Shown here in pieces: positions 54,525 through 64,000 of a DNA stretch of 64,000 bases. Position 1 is the first letter of the stretch. The number at the start of each line of letters is the position of its first letter. The notes beneath the pieces were generated by a model that saw only the letters and a program-made list of their open reading frames with translations, did not search any database and was not told the DNA's origin. Origin of the DNA: Labedaea rhizosphaerae. GTDB lineage: Bacteria; Actinomycetota; Actinomycetes; Mycobacteriales; Pseudonocardiaceae. The position numbers were made by a program, and so were the translations under genes. The stretch spans positions 925,365 through 989,364 of the forward strand of contig NZ_SNXZ01000002.1 of the NCBI RefSeq assembly GCF_004362825.1, in the 5' to 3' direction.

Positions 54525-54545
54525 GGTAACCCGAGATCCGGACGA

Positions 54546-54779
54546 TCAGCTTCCGGAAAGCGGCTGGTGGAGGAACGTGTGCCAGGAGGTGACCGGAAAG
54601 TGCAGCTCAGGCCCGGCGTTCTTCGAGTCCCGCACAGCGGTTTCGAGGTGGCGAAAAGCGACCTCTACACAGTCGCTGCCGCCACCGTTGCTGTAGCTGC
54701 TCTTCCGCCAAGCCACCTCAACGCAGTTGCCGCCGCCGCCTCCGCTGTAGCTACTTTTCCTCCAACTTGCCGTCGGCAT
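54546..54779 (-). CDS. DUF397 protein with a tandem duplicated motif
   Basis: A 77-residue DUF397 protein, the usual small partner of Scr1-type XRE regulators in actinomycetes. The family motif WRKSSYSGGGGGNCVEVA occurs twice in tandem (residues 6-23 and 24-41), where one copy is normal; the rest (AVRDSKNAGPELHFPVTSWH) is standard. Its start overlaps the XRE gene by 29 bp, so the two are co-expressed. Relatives are small partners that oppose or tune the XRE regulator, in some cases in toxin-antitoxin-like roles. Confidence 0.88.
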   Translation of the reverse strand: MPTASWRKSSYSGGGGGNCVEVAWRKSSYSNGGGSDCVEVAFRHLETAVRDSKNAGPELHFPVTSWHTFLHQPLSGS

Positions 54780-55641
54780 GGGCGATGCTCCCTCGTTCGT
54801 ACTTGTCCGCCAAGGCGGCAAAGGACGACCGAGATTCTTCCGCATCGACCGAGATGTCGGCGAGTCCAGCTAGCAAGCCACGGTATGGCTCTACAAAGCC
54901 AGGCTCCTCCAACCACAACGTGGTCGCGAACAGATCGAGGTGGACAAGGGGGCTGTGATCTTCGAACTCGAACAACCCGAAGGCCTCCCCCAACACCGAC
55001 CGCTCGCCAGCCGAGTTGGGCACGATGTGAACATCGACATTCGGTGCTGCGCTGAGCAGGGTCAGCGTCACCATCTGCTCGTACATGACGGCAGGGCCGC
55101 CCACCTCGAGGTTGAGCGCATGTTCATGGACGTAGAAGACAAAGCTGCAGTCGCTCCGAGCAAGGACGTCTTGTCGCTCAAGGCGAACCTCGACCGAGGC
55201 GTCCACATCGGCGCCCTTTCGCCAAGTTTCCCGGCTGATCAGCGCCCGCGCGTAGCCCTCGCTCTGCAGTAGCCCTGGCACCAGCAGCGGCTCGTATTGA
55301 ATCGACACGCTGGCTTTGGACTCGTGGTAGATCAGGGAGCTGAGGGTGTCTGGCACCCACTCACCATGCGGGCTCAGCCAGTGACCTCTGTCCTCCTTGG
55401 CGCGGCGGCACAAGTCGATCAGGGGCAGGGCGACCTCCTTGTCCACCCGCATGATGCCCAGGTACCAAGTCAACTCCGAGACCTCGATGTTGATCTGGCC
55501 CCACTCGATCCGCGAGACCCGGCTGGGATCCCAGCCCGTCTTTCGCGCCACCTGCCGTCCGGTCAGGCCCGCCGCTTGCCGAATCCGTCGCATGGCCGCG
55601 CCGAGCTCCCGGTAGCCGGCCGCGGCTTTCTCTCTGCCCAT
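54751..55641 (-). CDS. XRE family regulator, Scr1/DUF5753 type
   Basis: A 296-residue regulator. A helix-turn-helix is at about 12-60 (RQAAGLTGRQVARKTGWDPS, VSRIEWGQ) and a DUF5753 domain at about 100-285 (IQYEPLLVPGLLQSEGYARAL, and VHEHALN near the middle). Such regulators control morphological differentiation or secondary metabolism in actinomycetes and are almost always followed by DUF397 genes, as here. It is divergent from the acyl-CoA dehydrogenase gene across 108 bp. Confidence 0.93.
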   Translation of the reverse strand: MGREKAAAGYRELGAAMRRIRQAAGLTGRQVARKTGWDPSRVSRIEWGQINIEVSELTWYLGIMRVDKEVALPLIDLCRRAKEDRGHWLSPHGEWVPDTLSSLIYHESKASVSIQYEPLLVPGLLQSEGYARALISRETWRKGADVDASVEVRLERQDVLARSDCSFVFYVHEHALNLEVGGPAVMYEQMVTLTLLSAAPNVDVHIVPNSAGERSVLGEAFGLFEFEDHSPLVHLDLFATTLWLEEPGFVEPYRGLLAGLADISVDAEESRSSFAALADKYERGSIAHADGKLEEK

Positions 55642-55749
55642 GGGCCAACGCTAGAACGTGATCGACCCGATGCGGAGGGTCACACGCCCAATCCCACCCC
55701 AAAGGATCACCCGTTGCCGGGTGGGCATGTCCTCCCCCACGCTGGGCCT

Positions 55750-56898
55750 GTGATCAGCGAAGAAGAGCAAGTCGTCGTCTCCGTGGTCCGCGACTTCGTC
55801 GAGCGCGACGTCCGCCCGAGCGCCCGGGAACTGGAGCATGGCAACACCTATCCGGCCGAGCTCATCGACCGGATGAAACAGCTCGGCATCTACGGTCTCG
55901 CCATCGCCGAGGAACACGGCGGCACGCGCGTTTCCGCCGAGTGCTTCGCGATGGTCACCGAAGAACTCGCCCGCGGCTGGATGAGCCTCGCGGGCGCGAT
56001 GGGCGGCCACACGGTCGTCGCCACGCTGCTCGGGAAGTTCGGCACCGACGACCAGCGCGCCGCCTACCTCCCGCGCATGGCCACCGGCGAGATCCGCGCC
56101 ACCATGGCCCTCACCGAGCCCGCCGGCGGTTCCGACCTCGCCCACCTGGCGACCAACGCCACCCGCGACGGCGACCACTGGGTGATCAACGGCGCCAAGA
56201 CGTGGATCACCAACGCGAGGCGCGCCGGCGTCATCGCCCTGCTCTGCCGCACCGATCGCGATGCTCAGCCACCGCACAACGGCATCAGCGTGCTGCTCGT
56301 GGACGCCGAGACCCCTGGCCTCACCATCGGACGCGACCTGCCCAAGCTCGGCTACAAGGGCGTGGAGAGCTGCGAGGTCTTCCTCGACGACTGCCGCGTC
56401 CCGGCCACCGCCGTGCTCGGCGGCGAACCCGGGCACGGCTTCGCGCAGATGATGAGCGGGCTGGAGATCGGCCGCATCCAGGTCGCCGCGCGAGCCACCG
56501 GCGTGGCCAAGGCGGCCCTCGACGACGCGCTTGCCTATGCGCGGCAACGGGAAACGTTCGGCAAGCCGATCTGGCAGCACCAGTCGGTCGGGAACCTGCT
56601 CGCCGACATGGCCACCCAGTACAGCGCGGCCCGCCAGCTCCTGCTGCACGCCGCCCGCGTCCACGACTCCGGCGCGCGCTCGGACCTGGAGGCCGGCATG
56701 GCCAAGCTCTTCGCGTCCGAAGCGGCCATGAAGATCACCGTCGACGCGATCCGGGTGCACGGCGGGTACGGCTACTCGACCGAGTTCGACGTGGAGCGCT
56801 ACTTCCGGGACGCGCCGCTGATGATCGTCGGCGAGGGCACCAACGAGATCCAGCGCGGGGTCATCGCCCGGCAGCTGATCGCCCGCGACGGCCTGTAG
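55750..56898 (+). CDS. Acyl-CoA dehydrogenase
   Basis: A 382-residue FAD-dependent acyl-CoA dehydrogenase: the ATMALTEPAGGSDLAHL and WVINGAKTWITNA flavin loops, the QHQSVGNLLADMA segment and the catalytic Glu region IVGEGTNEIQRG. It oxidises an acyl-CoA to the enoyl-CoA in fatty or branched-chain acid breakdown. The GTG at 55750 matches the family start (ISEEEQVVVSVVRDFVE). It stands alone, with no linked CoA-ligase or electron transfer flavoprotein gene. Confidence 0.92.
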   Translation: MISEEEQVVVSVVRDFVERDVRPSARELEHGNTYPAELIDRMKQLGIYGLAIAEEHGGTRVSAECFAMVTEELARGWMSLAGAMGGHTVVATLLGKFGTDDQRAAYLPRMATGEIRATMALTEPAGGSDLAHLATNATRDGDHWVINGAKTWITNARRAGVIALLCRTDRDAQPPHNGISVLLVDAETPGLTIGRDLPKLGYKGVESCEVFLDDCRVPATAVLGGEPGHGFAQMMSGLEIGRIQVAARATGVAKAALDDALAYARQRETFGKPIWQHQSVGNLLADMATQYSAARQLLLHAARVHDSGARSDLEAGMAKLFASEAAMKITVDAIRVHGGYGYSTEFDVERYFRDAPLMIVGEGTNEIQRGVIARQLIARDGL

Positions 56899-56959
56899 CG
56901 CTGGTACATCCGGGCAACTTCCAGGCACGGCTCTGGTCCGCGGGCACCCCCGCGCGGTA

Positions 56960-56979
56960 GTTGTTAGACAACGATTCCC
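56960..56979. promoter_or_regulatory. Inverted repeat GTTGT-TAG-ACAAC before the GH43 gene
   Basis: A short palindrome (56960-56972) followed by GATTCCC, 19-38 bp before the GH43 start. The core GTTAGACAA resembles GTTAGATAA upstream of the substrate-binding protein gene at 61386, so one regulator may serve both. Confidence 0.35.
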
Positions 56980-56997
56980 AGAGCCTGGGGGTACACC

Positions 56998-58299
56998 GTG
57001 AAGATTTCACGTGCGTTGGGTGCGCTGGTCATCGTCGCGGCCGCGTTGCTGGTGGCGCCGGGCGCCGCGTCGGCCACCACGGTCGCGCCGAAACTGGTGA
57101 TCGGCGAGGACTTCCCGGACCCCGAGGTCGACCAGTTCGGCAGCACGTTCTACGCGTACTCGACCAGCTCCGGGCACGGGCGCACGCCGTACGCCACGGC
57201 CTCCGCCCCCACTGGCCCGTGGACGATCCGCGGTGACGCCCTGCCGACCAAACCGTCGTGGGCGGGCAGCGGCGGGTTCTGGGCGCCGGACGTCTCCCAG
57301 CGCGCCGACGGCAAGTACCTCATGTACTTCACCGGCCCGAGCGTCGCGACCGGCCGGATGTGCATCGGCGCCGCGCTGTCTTCCTCGCCGACCGGGCCCT
57401 TCACGCCGACGTCCAGCCAGCCGTTGGTGTGCAACGCGGGTGAGGGCGGCGACATCGACCCGTCGAGCTTCGTCGACGGCTCCTCGCGCTACCTGCTGTA
57501 CAAGAACGACGGCAACGCGATCGGGCAACCGGCGATCATCTGGCTGCAGCCCGTGGCCGCCGACGGCGTGACGTTCACCGGCGGCCGGGTGGAGCTGCTG
57601 CGCAACAACCAGGCCTCGGAGCAGGGCGTGATCGAGGCGCCGCGGCTGGTGAAGCGCCCGTCGCAGTACGTCCTGTTCTACTCGGCGGGCGTCTACACGA
57701 CGGGCAACTACCAGACCAGCTACGCGGTCTCGGGTTCGCTGGCCGGCCCGTACACGCGGGCGTACCGGCCGCTGCTGACCACCGCGAGCCTGAACAACGC
57801 GGTCAACGGTCCCGGCGGGGAGGACATCTCGGGCAGCTACATCTTCTTCCACGGCCACCTGAGCACCGGCGGGCGCGGGATGTACGTGGCGTCGCTGGGG
57901 TGGGCCAACGACTACCCAGTCGTGCGTGGTTCGCGGGTCCGCTACGAGGGCGAACGCGGCACGCTGAATGACTGCGTCGTCCGCACCGGCGCGGCCAACG
58001 CTTCCCAGGGCGCCGTCGCCGCCAAGATCGACAACGCGGACAGCTGGGTCCAGCTCTCGGTGTTCGCGCCGGTGGCGGGCAGCTACACCGTCTACATCGG
58101 ATACGCCGCCGGCTACGGCGATGCCCAGCACATCCTGACCGTCAACGGCGGCGCGGCCCAGGTCGTCAACTACCCCGACCACGGCTGGGACAACTGGACC
58201 CAGGTACCGGTGAACGTGACCCTGCAGGCGGGGTTCAACACCGTCCGCCTGCAACACCTCACCAAGTGGGCCGAGATCGACTACGTAGAGGTCGCCTGA
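56998..58299 (+). CDS. Secreted GH43-type glycoside hydrolase with C-terminal carbohydrate-binding domain
   Basis: A 433-residue exported enzyme. A signal peptide covers 1-27. The five-bladed GH43 domain runs to about 305: DFPDPEVDQF (general base Asp near 41), GFWAPDVSQR (pKa modulator), and VIEAPRLVKR (acid Glu). Residues about 305-433 form a CBM35/CBM6-like beta domain (YEGERGTLNDC... IDYVEVA). Family members remove arabinose or xylose units from plant polysaccharides. It is convergent with a sugar ABC transporter, which could import the product. Confidence 0.86.
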   Translation: MKISRALGALVIVAAALLVAPGAASATTVAPKLVIGEDFPDPEVDQFGSTFYAYSTSSGHGRTPYATASAPTGPWTIRGDALPTKPSWAGSGGFWAPDVSQRADGKYLMYFTGPSVATGRMCIGAALSSSPTGPFTPTSSQPLVCNAGEGGDIDPSSFVDGSSRYLLYKNDGNAIGQPAIIWLQPVAADGVTFTGGRVELLRNNQASEQGVIEAPRLVKRPSQYVLFYSAGVYTTGNYQTSYAVSGSLAGPYTRAYRPLLTTASLNNAVNGPGGEDISGSYIFFHGHLSTGGRGMYVASLGWANDYPVVRGSRVRYEGERGTLNDCVVRTGAANASQGAVAAKIDNADSWVQLSVFAPVAGSYTVYIGYAAGYGDAQHILTVNGGAAQVVNYPDHGWDNWTQVPVNVTLQAGFNTVRLQHLTKWAEIDYVEVA

Positions 58300-58304
58300 C
58301 CCAA

Positions 58305-58357
58305 GCCCTGAATGTCCCATTCGAGACGCTCAACGCCCCGGATGGGACATTCAGGGC
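58305..58357. repeat. TGAATGTCCCAT hairpin between convergent genes
   Basis: GCCCTGAATGTCCCATTCG (58305-58323) and CGGATGGGACATTCAGGGC (58339-58357) pair over 18 of 19 positions around a 15-base loop. It fills the short gap between the GH43 gene and the permease gene and may serve as a bidirectional terminator. The TGTCCCA core is shared with the arrays at 8655 and 48494. Confidence 0.8.
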
Positions 58358-58359
58358 AG

Positions 58360-59235
58360 TTAGCCTCGCAGGCCCGTTTCCGTCACACCGCGCACCAAGT
58401 ACCGTTGCAGGACAACGAACACCAGCACGATCGGCAGGATCGACACCGCGGCCGCGGCGAACAGCAGGTTGATCTTCGGGTTCTGCGACGACAGCAACGT
58501 GGACAGGGCGACCTGGACGGTCCACGACGACTCGTCCTGCCCGATGATCAGCGGCCACAGGAACTGGTTCCAGCTGCCGATGAAGTCGATCACCGCGATG
58601 GCGGCGAAGAAGCCGCCGCAGTTGGGCACGACGACGCGCCAGAACACCCCCCAGCGGTTCAACCCGTCCAGCCGTCCGGCCTCCTCCAGTTCCACCGGGA
58701 AGTCCAGGAAGTATTGGCGGAACAGGAAGACGTTGAGGGCGCTGAACAATCCGGGCACGACCAGTCCACGCAGATCGGAGATCCAGCCCAGCGAAGACAC
58801 CACCACGAAGCTGGGCACGAACGTCACCGCGGTCGGCACCATCAGGCTCGCGATCACCGCGTACAGCACCTTGTTCGCGTGCCGGTACGGGATGCGCGCG
58901 AGCCCGTACCCGGCCAGCGAGCACAGGAACACCTGCCCGACGGTCTGCAACACCGCCACCACAACGGAATTCCACAGGCTCCGCAGCAGCGGGACCTCGT
59001 CGCTGTCGAACACGTCGGCGAAGTTCGACCAGTGCAGGCTGCGTGGGAACAGCGACCAGTCGCGTGCGGACAGTTCGCCCTGGGTCGCCAACCCGTTGCG
59101 CACCAACAGGTAGAACGGCAGCAGGAACAACACGGCGCCGATCACCAACGCGATCCAGCGCAGCACGACCCCGATGCGTCCCGCCGTGGTCTGCCGGTAC
59201 CCGACCGGAACGGGCACCCCGTAGTCGCGCCCCAT
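58360..59235 (-). CDS. ABC sugar transporter permease (MalG type)
   Basis: A 291-residue inner-membrane permease with six helices and the EAA loop ELEEAGRLDGLNRWGVFWRVVVP (shown here as EEAGRLDGLNRWGVFWRVV), where the ATPase docks. It is the third gene of a binding protein-permease-permease operon; its ATG overlaps the previous stop by one base. No ATPase gene is present, so a shared MsiK-type ATPase is expected, as in other actinomycete CUT1 systems. Confidence 0.92.
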   Translation of the reverse strand: MGRDYGVPVPVGYRQTTAGRIGVVLRWIALVIGAVLFLLPFYLLVRNGLATQGELSARDWSLFPRSLHWSNFADVFDSDEVPLLRSLWNSVVVAVLQTVGQVFLCSLAGYGLARIPYRHANKVLYAVIASLMVPTAVTFVPSFVVVSSLGWISDLRGLVVPGLFSALNVFLFRQYFLDFPVELEEAGRLDGLNRWGVFWRVVVPNCGGFFAAIAVIDFIGSWNQFLWPLIIGQDESSWTVQVALSTLLSSQNPKINLLFAAAAVSILPIVLVFVVLQRYLVRGVTETGLRG

Positions 59236-60125
59236 CAGGCCCTCCCGAACCGGAACACGCGGCCCTGCAACAAGGTCACCGCCGCGATGATCACCGTCAG
59301 GATCATCGCACCCGCGCTGCCCCGCCCGAGGTCCTGCCCGCCCGACCCGAGCGAGGTGTAGTACAGGTACACCAACGGCGGCCGCGCGAACGGCGGGTAC
59401 CCGCGCGAGTCGCCGAGGATGTTGTAGAACTCGTCGAACGCCTGGAAGGCGTTGATCAGGTTCAACGTCAGCACCGCGACCGTCGCGCCGCGCAGTTGCG
59501 GCCACGTGATGTACCGGAACGTCTGCCAGCCGGGGCTCGCGCCGTCCGTCCACGCCGCTTCGTACAAGTGGTCCGGGATCCGTTGCAGCGCGGCGATGAA
59601 CAGGATCATGTAGAACCCGAGCTGCAGCCACAGCCGCGCGGTGACCAGCACCAGCCAGTACCACGGCGGGTCCACCGTGCCGGTCCACGCGATCGGGTCG
59701 CCGCCGAACACCGCGAGAACCTTGTTGGCCACGCCCGTTTCCACGCCGGAGAACAGCGACATCTTCCACACCAGCGAGGCCACCACGTAGGAACACGCGA
59801 ACGGCAGGAAGAACACCGACCGGAAGAACGCACGCGCCACACCGATCTGGTTGACCGCCATGGCGAGCGCGAGCGACAGCACGAACGTCAGCGGCACGAT
59901 GAACACCGCGAACGCCAGGAACGTGCCGAGGCTGCGCAGGAACGCGTCGTCGGTGAGCATGTCGGCGTAGTTCTTCAGGCCGAGGAACACCGTCGGCGTG
60001 ACGGTGTTGCGTGCCTCGAACAGGCTCAGGTACGCGCTCCACCCGATCGGCACGAACGTGAAGAGCGCGAGCCCGATCAGGAACGGCCCGACGAAGAGCC
60101 AGAACGCCCGGGTGGTTCCCTTCAC
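59235..60125 (-). CDS. ABC sugar transporter permease (MalF type)
   Basis: A 296-residue permease with six helices; its EAA loop is YEAAWTDGASPGWQTFRYIT. It starts at GTG 60125, 4 bp after the binding-protein gene. Together with the MalG-type permease it forms the membrane channel of a CUT1-class importer. Confidence 0.92.
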   Translation of the reverse strand: MKGTTRAFWLFVGPFLIGLALFTFVPIGWSAYLSLFEARNTVTPTVFLGLKNYADMLTDDAFLRSLGTFLAFAVFIVPLTFVLSLALAMAVNQIGVARAFFRSVFFLPFACSYVVASLVWKMSLFSGVETGVANKVLAVFGGDPIAWTGTVDPPWYWLVLVTARLWLQLGFYMILFIAALQRIPDHLYEAAWTDGASPGWQTFRYITWPQLRGATVAVLTLNLINAFQAFDEFYNILGDSRGYPPFARPPLVYLYYTSLGSGGQDLGRGSAGAMILTVIIAAVTLLQGRVFRFGRA

Positions 60126-60129
60126 CCGG

Positions 60130-61386
60130 TCAGCCGCGGGCTCGGGCGAGCTCGGCCTTGGCGACCTCGAGTGCCTTCTGGGTCTCCTGGGTGGGATTGG
60201 CGCCTTCGCGGGCGATGCGGGCGACCGCGTCGGAGAGCGCCGTGTTGGACCGGGCGCTCCACCAAGCCGGGCTCGCGATCTTGCCACCGTCGGCGACGAA
60301 CTTGACCACCTGCGCGCCGACCCCGCTCTGCAGCTTCGGCGCCTTGGCCGACAGGCTCGCCCGGGCCGGCAGGTGAGCGCCGAACGCGGTGGCGAACTCG
60401 ACCTGGTCCTGCACCTGGTCCACCCACAGCCACTTGACGAACGCCTTGGCGGCGTCGACGTTGCCGCTGCGGGCGTTGACCATCGCGCTGTAGGCACCGA
60501 CCGGGACCGAGGGCTTGCCGCTCGCGTCCATGGCCGGGAACGGCAGGACGCCGATGTCGTCGCCGAGCGCTTCCTGGATCTTGGGCAGGTTCCAGAGGCC
60601 CGTCCACTGCATTGCGACGCGCTTGCTGGTGAAGGCGCCGGGATCGGACCAGTCGGTCGGCGACCCGAGCAGCAGGCCGCCGCTCTTGTTGATGTCGCGC
60701 AACTTGCCGAACGCGGCCGCCGCGCGTGGGTCGTCGAAGCCCACCGCCGTGTTGTCGGCGTTGAGGTAGTCGAGCCCGGCCGACCAGAGCAACGGTCCCA
60801 TGAGGACGGACACACCGCCGTCGTTGCCGGCGAAGAGACCCTTGACGCCGTCCTTGGTGAGCGCCTTGGTCGCTTCGACCAGTTCGTCCACTGTGGTCGG
60901 TGGGGTGATCTTGGCCGCCTGGAGCAAACTGGGGCGGTAGAAGAGAACCTGGGTGTCGATGGCCTGCGGGATACCGTAGAGGTGGCCGTCGACGGTCTGG
61001 GACTTCAGCAGTTCCGGGACGAAGTCGGCCTTGGCGTCGCCGAGGAGGTCGTCGAGCGGGACGACCTGCTTCTGGCGGACCCAGTCGAGCTTGACCTGGG
61101 CTTCGAAGACGTCGGGGATGGCGCTGCTCTGCAGGGCGGTGAGGATCTTGGAGTCGTAGTCGCCGGGGTTCCACTGAACCTCGACATGGCCTCCTCGGTA
61201 GGCGGCGGCGTAGCGCTTGACCGCGGCCTGGACGCCGTCTTCGCCGTAGGCGTGGTACCACTGGTGGAGCGTGGTGTCGCCGCTGCCGCCGCGCCCGGTG
61301 TTGGAGCCGCAGGCCGCCAGCGCGGAGCCCGCGGTCAACATGCCTGCCAGGGTCAGGAACGAGCGACGGCTGTGCTGTGCGGCCAT
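60130..61386 (-). CDS. ABC sugar-binding lipoprotein
   Basis: A 418-residue extracellular binding protein, family 1. The N-terminus has a twin-arginine-like stretch (SRRSFLTLAG) and a lipobox LAAC with the lipidated Cys near 26. The mature part begins TTLHQWYHAYGEDG and holds many aromatic residues for sugar stacking. It should bind the oligosaccharide imported by the two permeases, perhaps an arabinose- or xylose-containing sugar given the convergent GH43 gene (inference). First gene of its operon. Confidence 0.9.
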   Translation of the reverse strand: MAAQHSRRSFLTLAGMLTAGSALAACGSNTGRGGSGDTTLHQWYHAYGEDGVQAAVKRYAAAYRGGHVEVQWNPGDYDSKILTALQSSAIPDVFEAQVKLDWVRQKQVVPLDDLLGDAKADFVPELLKSQTVDGHLYGIPQAIDTQVLFYRPSLLQAAKITPPTTVDELVEATKALTKDGVKGLFAGNDGGVSVLMGPLLWSAGLDYLNADNTAVGFDDPRAAAAFGKLRDINKSGGLLLGSPTDWSDPGAFTSKRVAMQWTGLWNLPKIQEALGDDIGVLPFPAMDASGKPSVPVGAYSAMVNARSGNVDAAKAFVKWLWVDQVQDQVEFATAFGAHLPARASLSAKAPKLQSGVGAQVVKFVADGGKIASPAWWSARSNTALSDAVARIAREGANPTQETQKALEVAKAELARARG

Positions 61387-61423
61387 CTGGCTCCGCCTTC
61401 CGGTTGGATCATGTGGAGGGCGG

Positions 61424-61437
61424 GAATTATCTAACCC
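61424..61437 (-). promoter_or_regulatory. GTTAGATAATTCCC motif before the ABC operon
   Basis: On the minus strand, 38-51 bp upstream of the binding-protein start. It resembles GTTAGACAACGATTCCC upstream of the GH43 gene. It also contains a TAGATAAT -10-like element, so promoter and operator readings overlap. Confidence 0.35.
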
Positions 61438-61481
61438 CGGTGCGGCGCTGTCGAGTCGTCCCAACTGACAGACTGGCGGTT

Positions 61482-62381
61482 GTGCGCACGCGGGGTCTGC
61501 TGCTCGTCTGCCTCGCCGGCGTGGTCTGGGGCACGATCGGGCCTGCCGTCCAGGTCGTGCACGACCGGTCGGGACTGTCCCCTTTCACCATCGGCGCGTA
61601 CCGCGCGGCGGCGGCTGTCCTCGTGCTCGTCGTGGCCGCCGTCGGCGTCGGTCGACTGCGTGAGTGCCTCGACGAGGGCTTGCGCCACTGGCGTCGCATC
61701 ACCGCCGCCGGTCTCTTCACCGCGGGGTTCCAGCTGCTGTTCTTCGTGGCCGTGCTCTGGGCCGGGGTCAGCGTGGGGACGATGGTGTGCCTGGGTTTCG
61801 CGCCGGTGCTGCTGCTGGTCCTCGGCAGCGTCCAGCGGCGGCGGCCGCCGTCGGCGAGCCAGGTCAGCACCGTCGTGCTCGCGGTGACCGGCCTGCTGCT
61901 GGTGAGCCTCGCGGGCGGCGCGCACATCGAGGCCCCGCACCCGGCGCTCGGCCTGCTCGCCGCCGTCGGGTCGGGGACGTGTTACGCGTTGTCGACGGAG
62001 ACGTCTGCCCCGTTGTCGCGCCGACTCGACACGCTGACCATGACCACCACGACCACGTTGGTGGTCGGGGCGGCCCTGATCCCGGCTGGGCTGATCGTGG
62101 GGCACGCGCACCTGGTGACCGCGGACGTCACGTCGTGGTTGCTGATCGGGTACCTGGGCGCGGTGACGCTGGCGTTGGGCTACGCGTTGCTGTTCACCGG
62201 CCTGCGCACCACGCCGAGCGGTGCGGCCGTGGTGGCCACCCTGCTCGAACCGGTCACCGCCGTGCTGATCGCGGTGGTGTTCCTGGGTGAACGGCTGACC
62301 GTCGCCGGGGTTGTGGGCGCCCTGATGATCGGGGTGGCGATCGGGAGCCTGGGGCGCAAGCAAGAACCTGCGCCCCAGTAA
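61482..62381 (+). CDS. EamA/DMT family transporter
   Basis: A 299-residue transporter with ten membrane helices in two EamA repeats (CLAGVVWGTIGPAVQVV and LGLLAAVGSGTCYALS starts; the conserved LEPVTAVLIAVVFLGERL near the end). DMT members export amino acids and other metabolites. The GTG at 61482 fits the first helix; the frame upstream is unlike the family. Divergent from the ABC operon and ending 3 bp from ppdK. Confidence 0.88.
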   Translation: MRTRGLLLVCLAGVVWGTIGPAVQVVHDRSGLSPFTIGAYRAAAAVLVLVVAAVGVGRLRECLDEGLRHWRRITAAGLFTAGFQLLFFVAVLWAGVSVGTMVCLGFAPVLLLVLGSVQRRRPPSASQVSTVVLAVTGLLLVSLAGGAHIEAPHPALGLLAAVGSGTCYALSTETSAPLSRRLDTLTMTTTTTLVVGAALIPAGLIVGHAHLVTADVTSWLLIGYLGAVTLALGYALLFTGLRTTPSGAAVVATLLEPVTAVLIAVVFLGERLTVAGVVGALMIGVAIGSLGRKQEPAPQ

Positions 62382-62384
62382 CCC

Positions 62385-64000
<1,616 letters not shown>

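Overview
The window is 64 kb of very GC-rich DNA with strongly actinobacterial content: many GTG starts, ATGA/GTGA translational overlaps, XRE (Scr1-type) plus DUF397 pairs, STAS/GAF/ANTAR and RsbU/RsbW-type stress regulators, an EspC-like plus Rhs type VII toxin locus, a CE1758/CE1759-type flavin pair and LigD end-joining enzymes. The gene content suggests a filamentous actinomycete of the Pseudonocardiaceae type (inference; no rRNA or marker gene is present). Nearly all of it is ordinary chromosomal coding sequence; no tRNA, rRNA, CRISPR array or classical transposase was seen.

Layout. 0-6 kb: the end of a probable DNA ligase and a LigD polymerase domain, a STAS-GAF-ANTAR regulator, a P450 with a small coupled partner, a hemerythrin protein behind a stress-sigma-like promoter, and a MerR regulator fused to a cobalamin adenosyltransferase. 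6-11 kb: an amino acid permease divergent from glutamate decarboxylase, separated by an array of short TGTCCCAC repeats. 11-16 kb: a three-gene operon of a glucan-water-dikinase-like phosphotransferase, an MFS transporter and an ATP-grasp ligase, which is the best candidate here for an undescribed small-molecule pathway. 16-25 kb: an ECF sigma factor with its membrane partner, a GntR-controlled deaminase locus, a NarL-type two-component system, a second P450 operon and a secreted EEP-family hydrolase. 25.2-26.8 kb: a DUF222-HNH endonuclease gene (13E12 repeat family) of atypical composition, bounded by elaborate palindromes, one of which folds as a perfect four-way junction; this looks like a mobile or formerly mobile unit.

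27-35 kb: a 1392-residue sensor protein carrying a hybrid kinase, a receiver, a PP2C phosphatase and an RsbW-like kinase in one chain, then a copper export operon (copA plus an exported Met/His-rich protein) behind a CsoR-type operator that overlaps the 3' end of a lysR gene. 36-43 kb: a LysR/MFS/oxidoreductase group, a ligase-polymerase LigD, a MarR-controlled flavin monooxygenase and its FMN reductase. 43-52 kb: a type VII-linked Rhs polymorphic toxin with immunity candidates, a second array of the TGTCCCAC repeats, a SUKH immunity gene flanked by 107-bp direct repeats, and a large membrane-anchored fibronectin-III protein. 52-64 kb: an ECF41/DoxX pair, an XRE-DUF397 pair, an acyl-CoA dehydrogenase, a GH43 glycosidase convergent with a sugar ABC transporter (possibly sharing an operator), an EamA exporter, and most of pyruvate phosphate dikinase, which runs off the end.

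Functional assignments come from motif recognition by eye; no database search was run.
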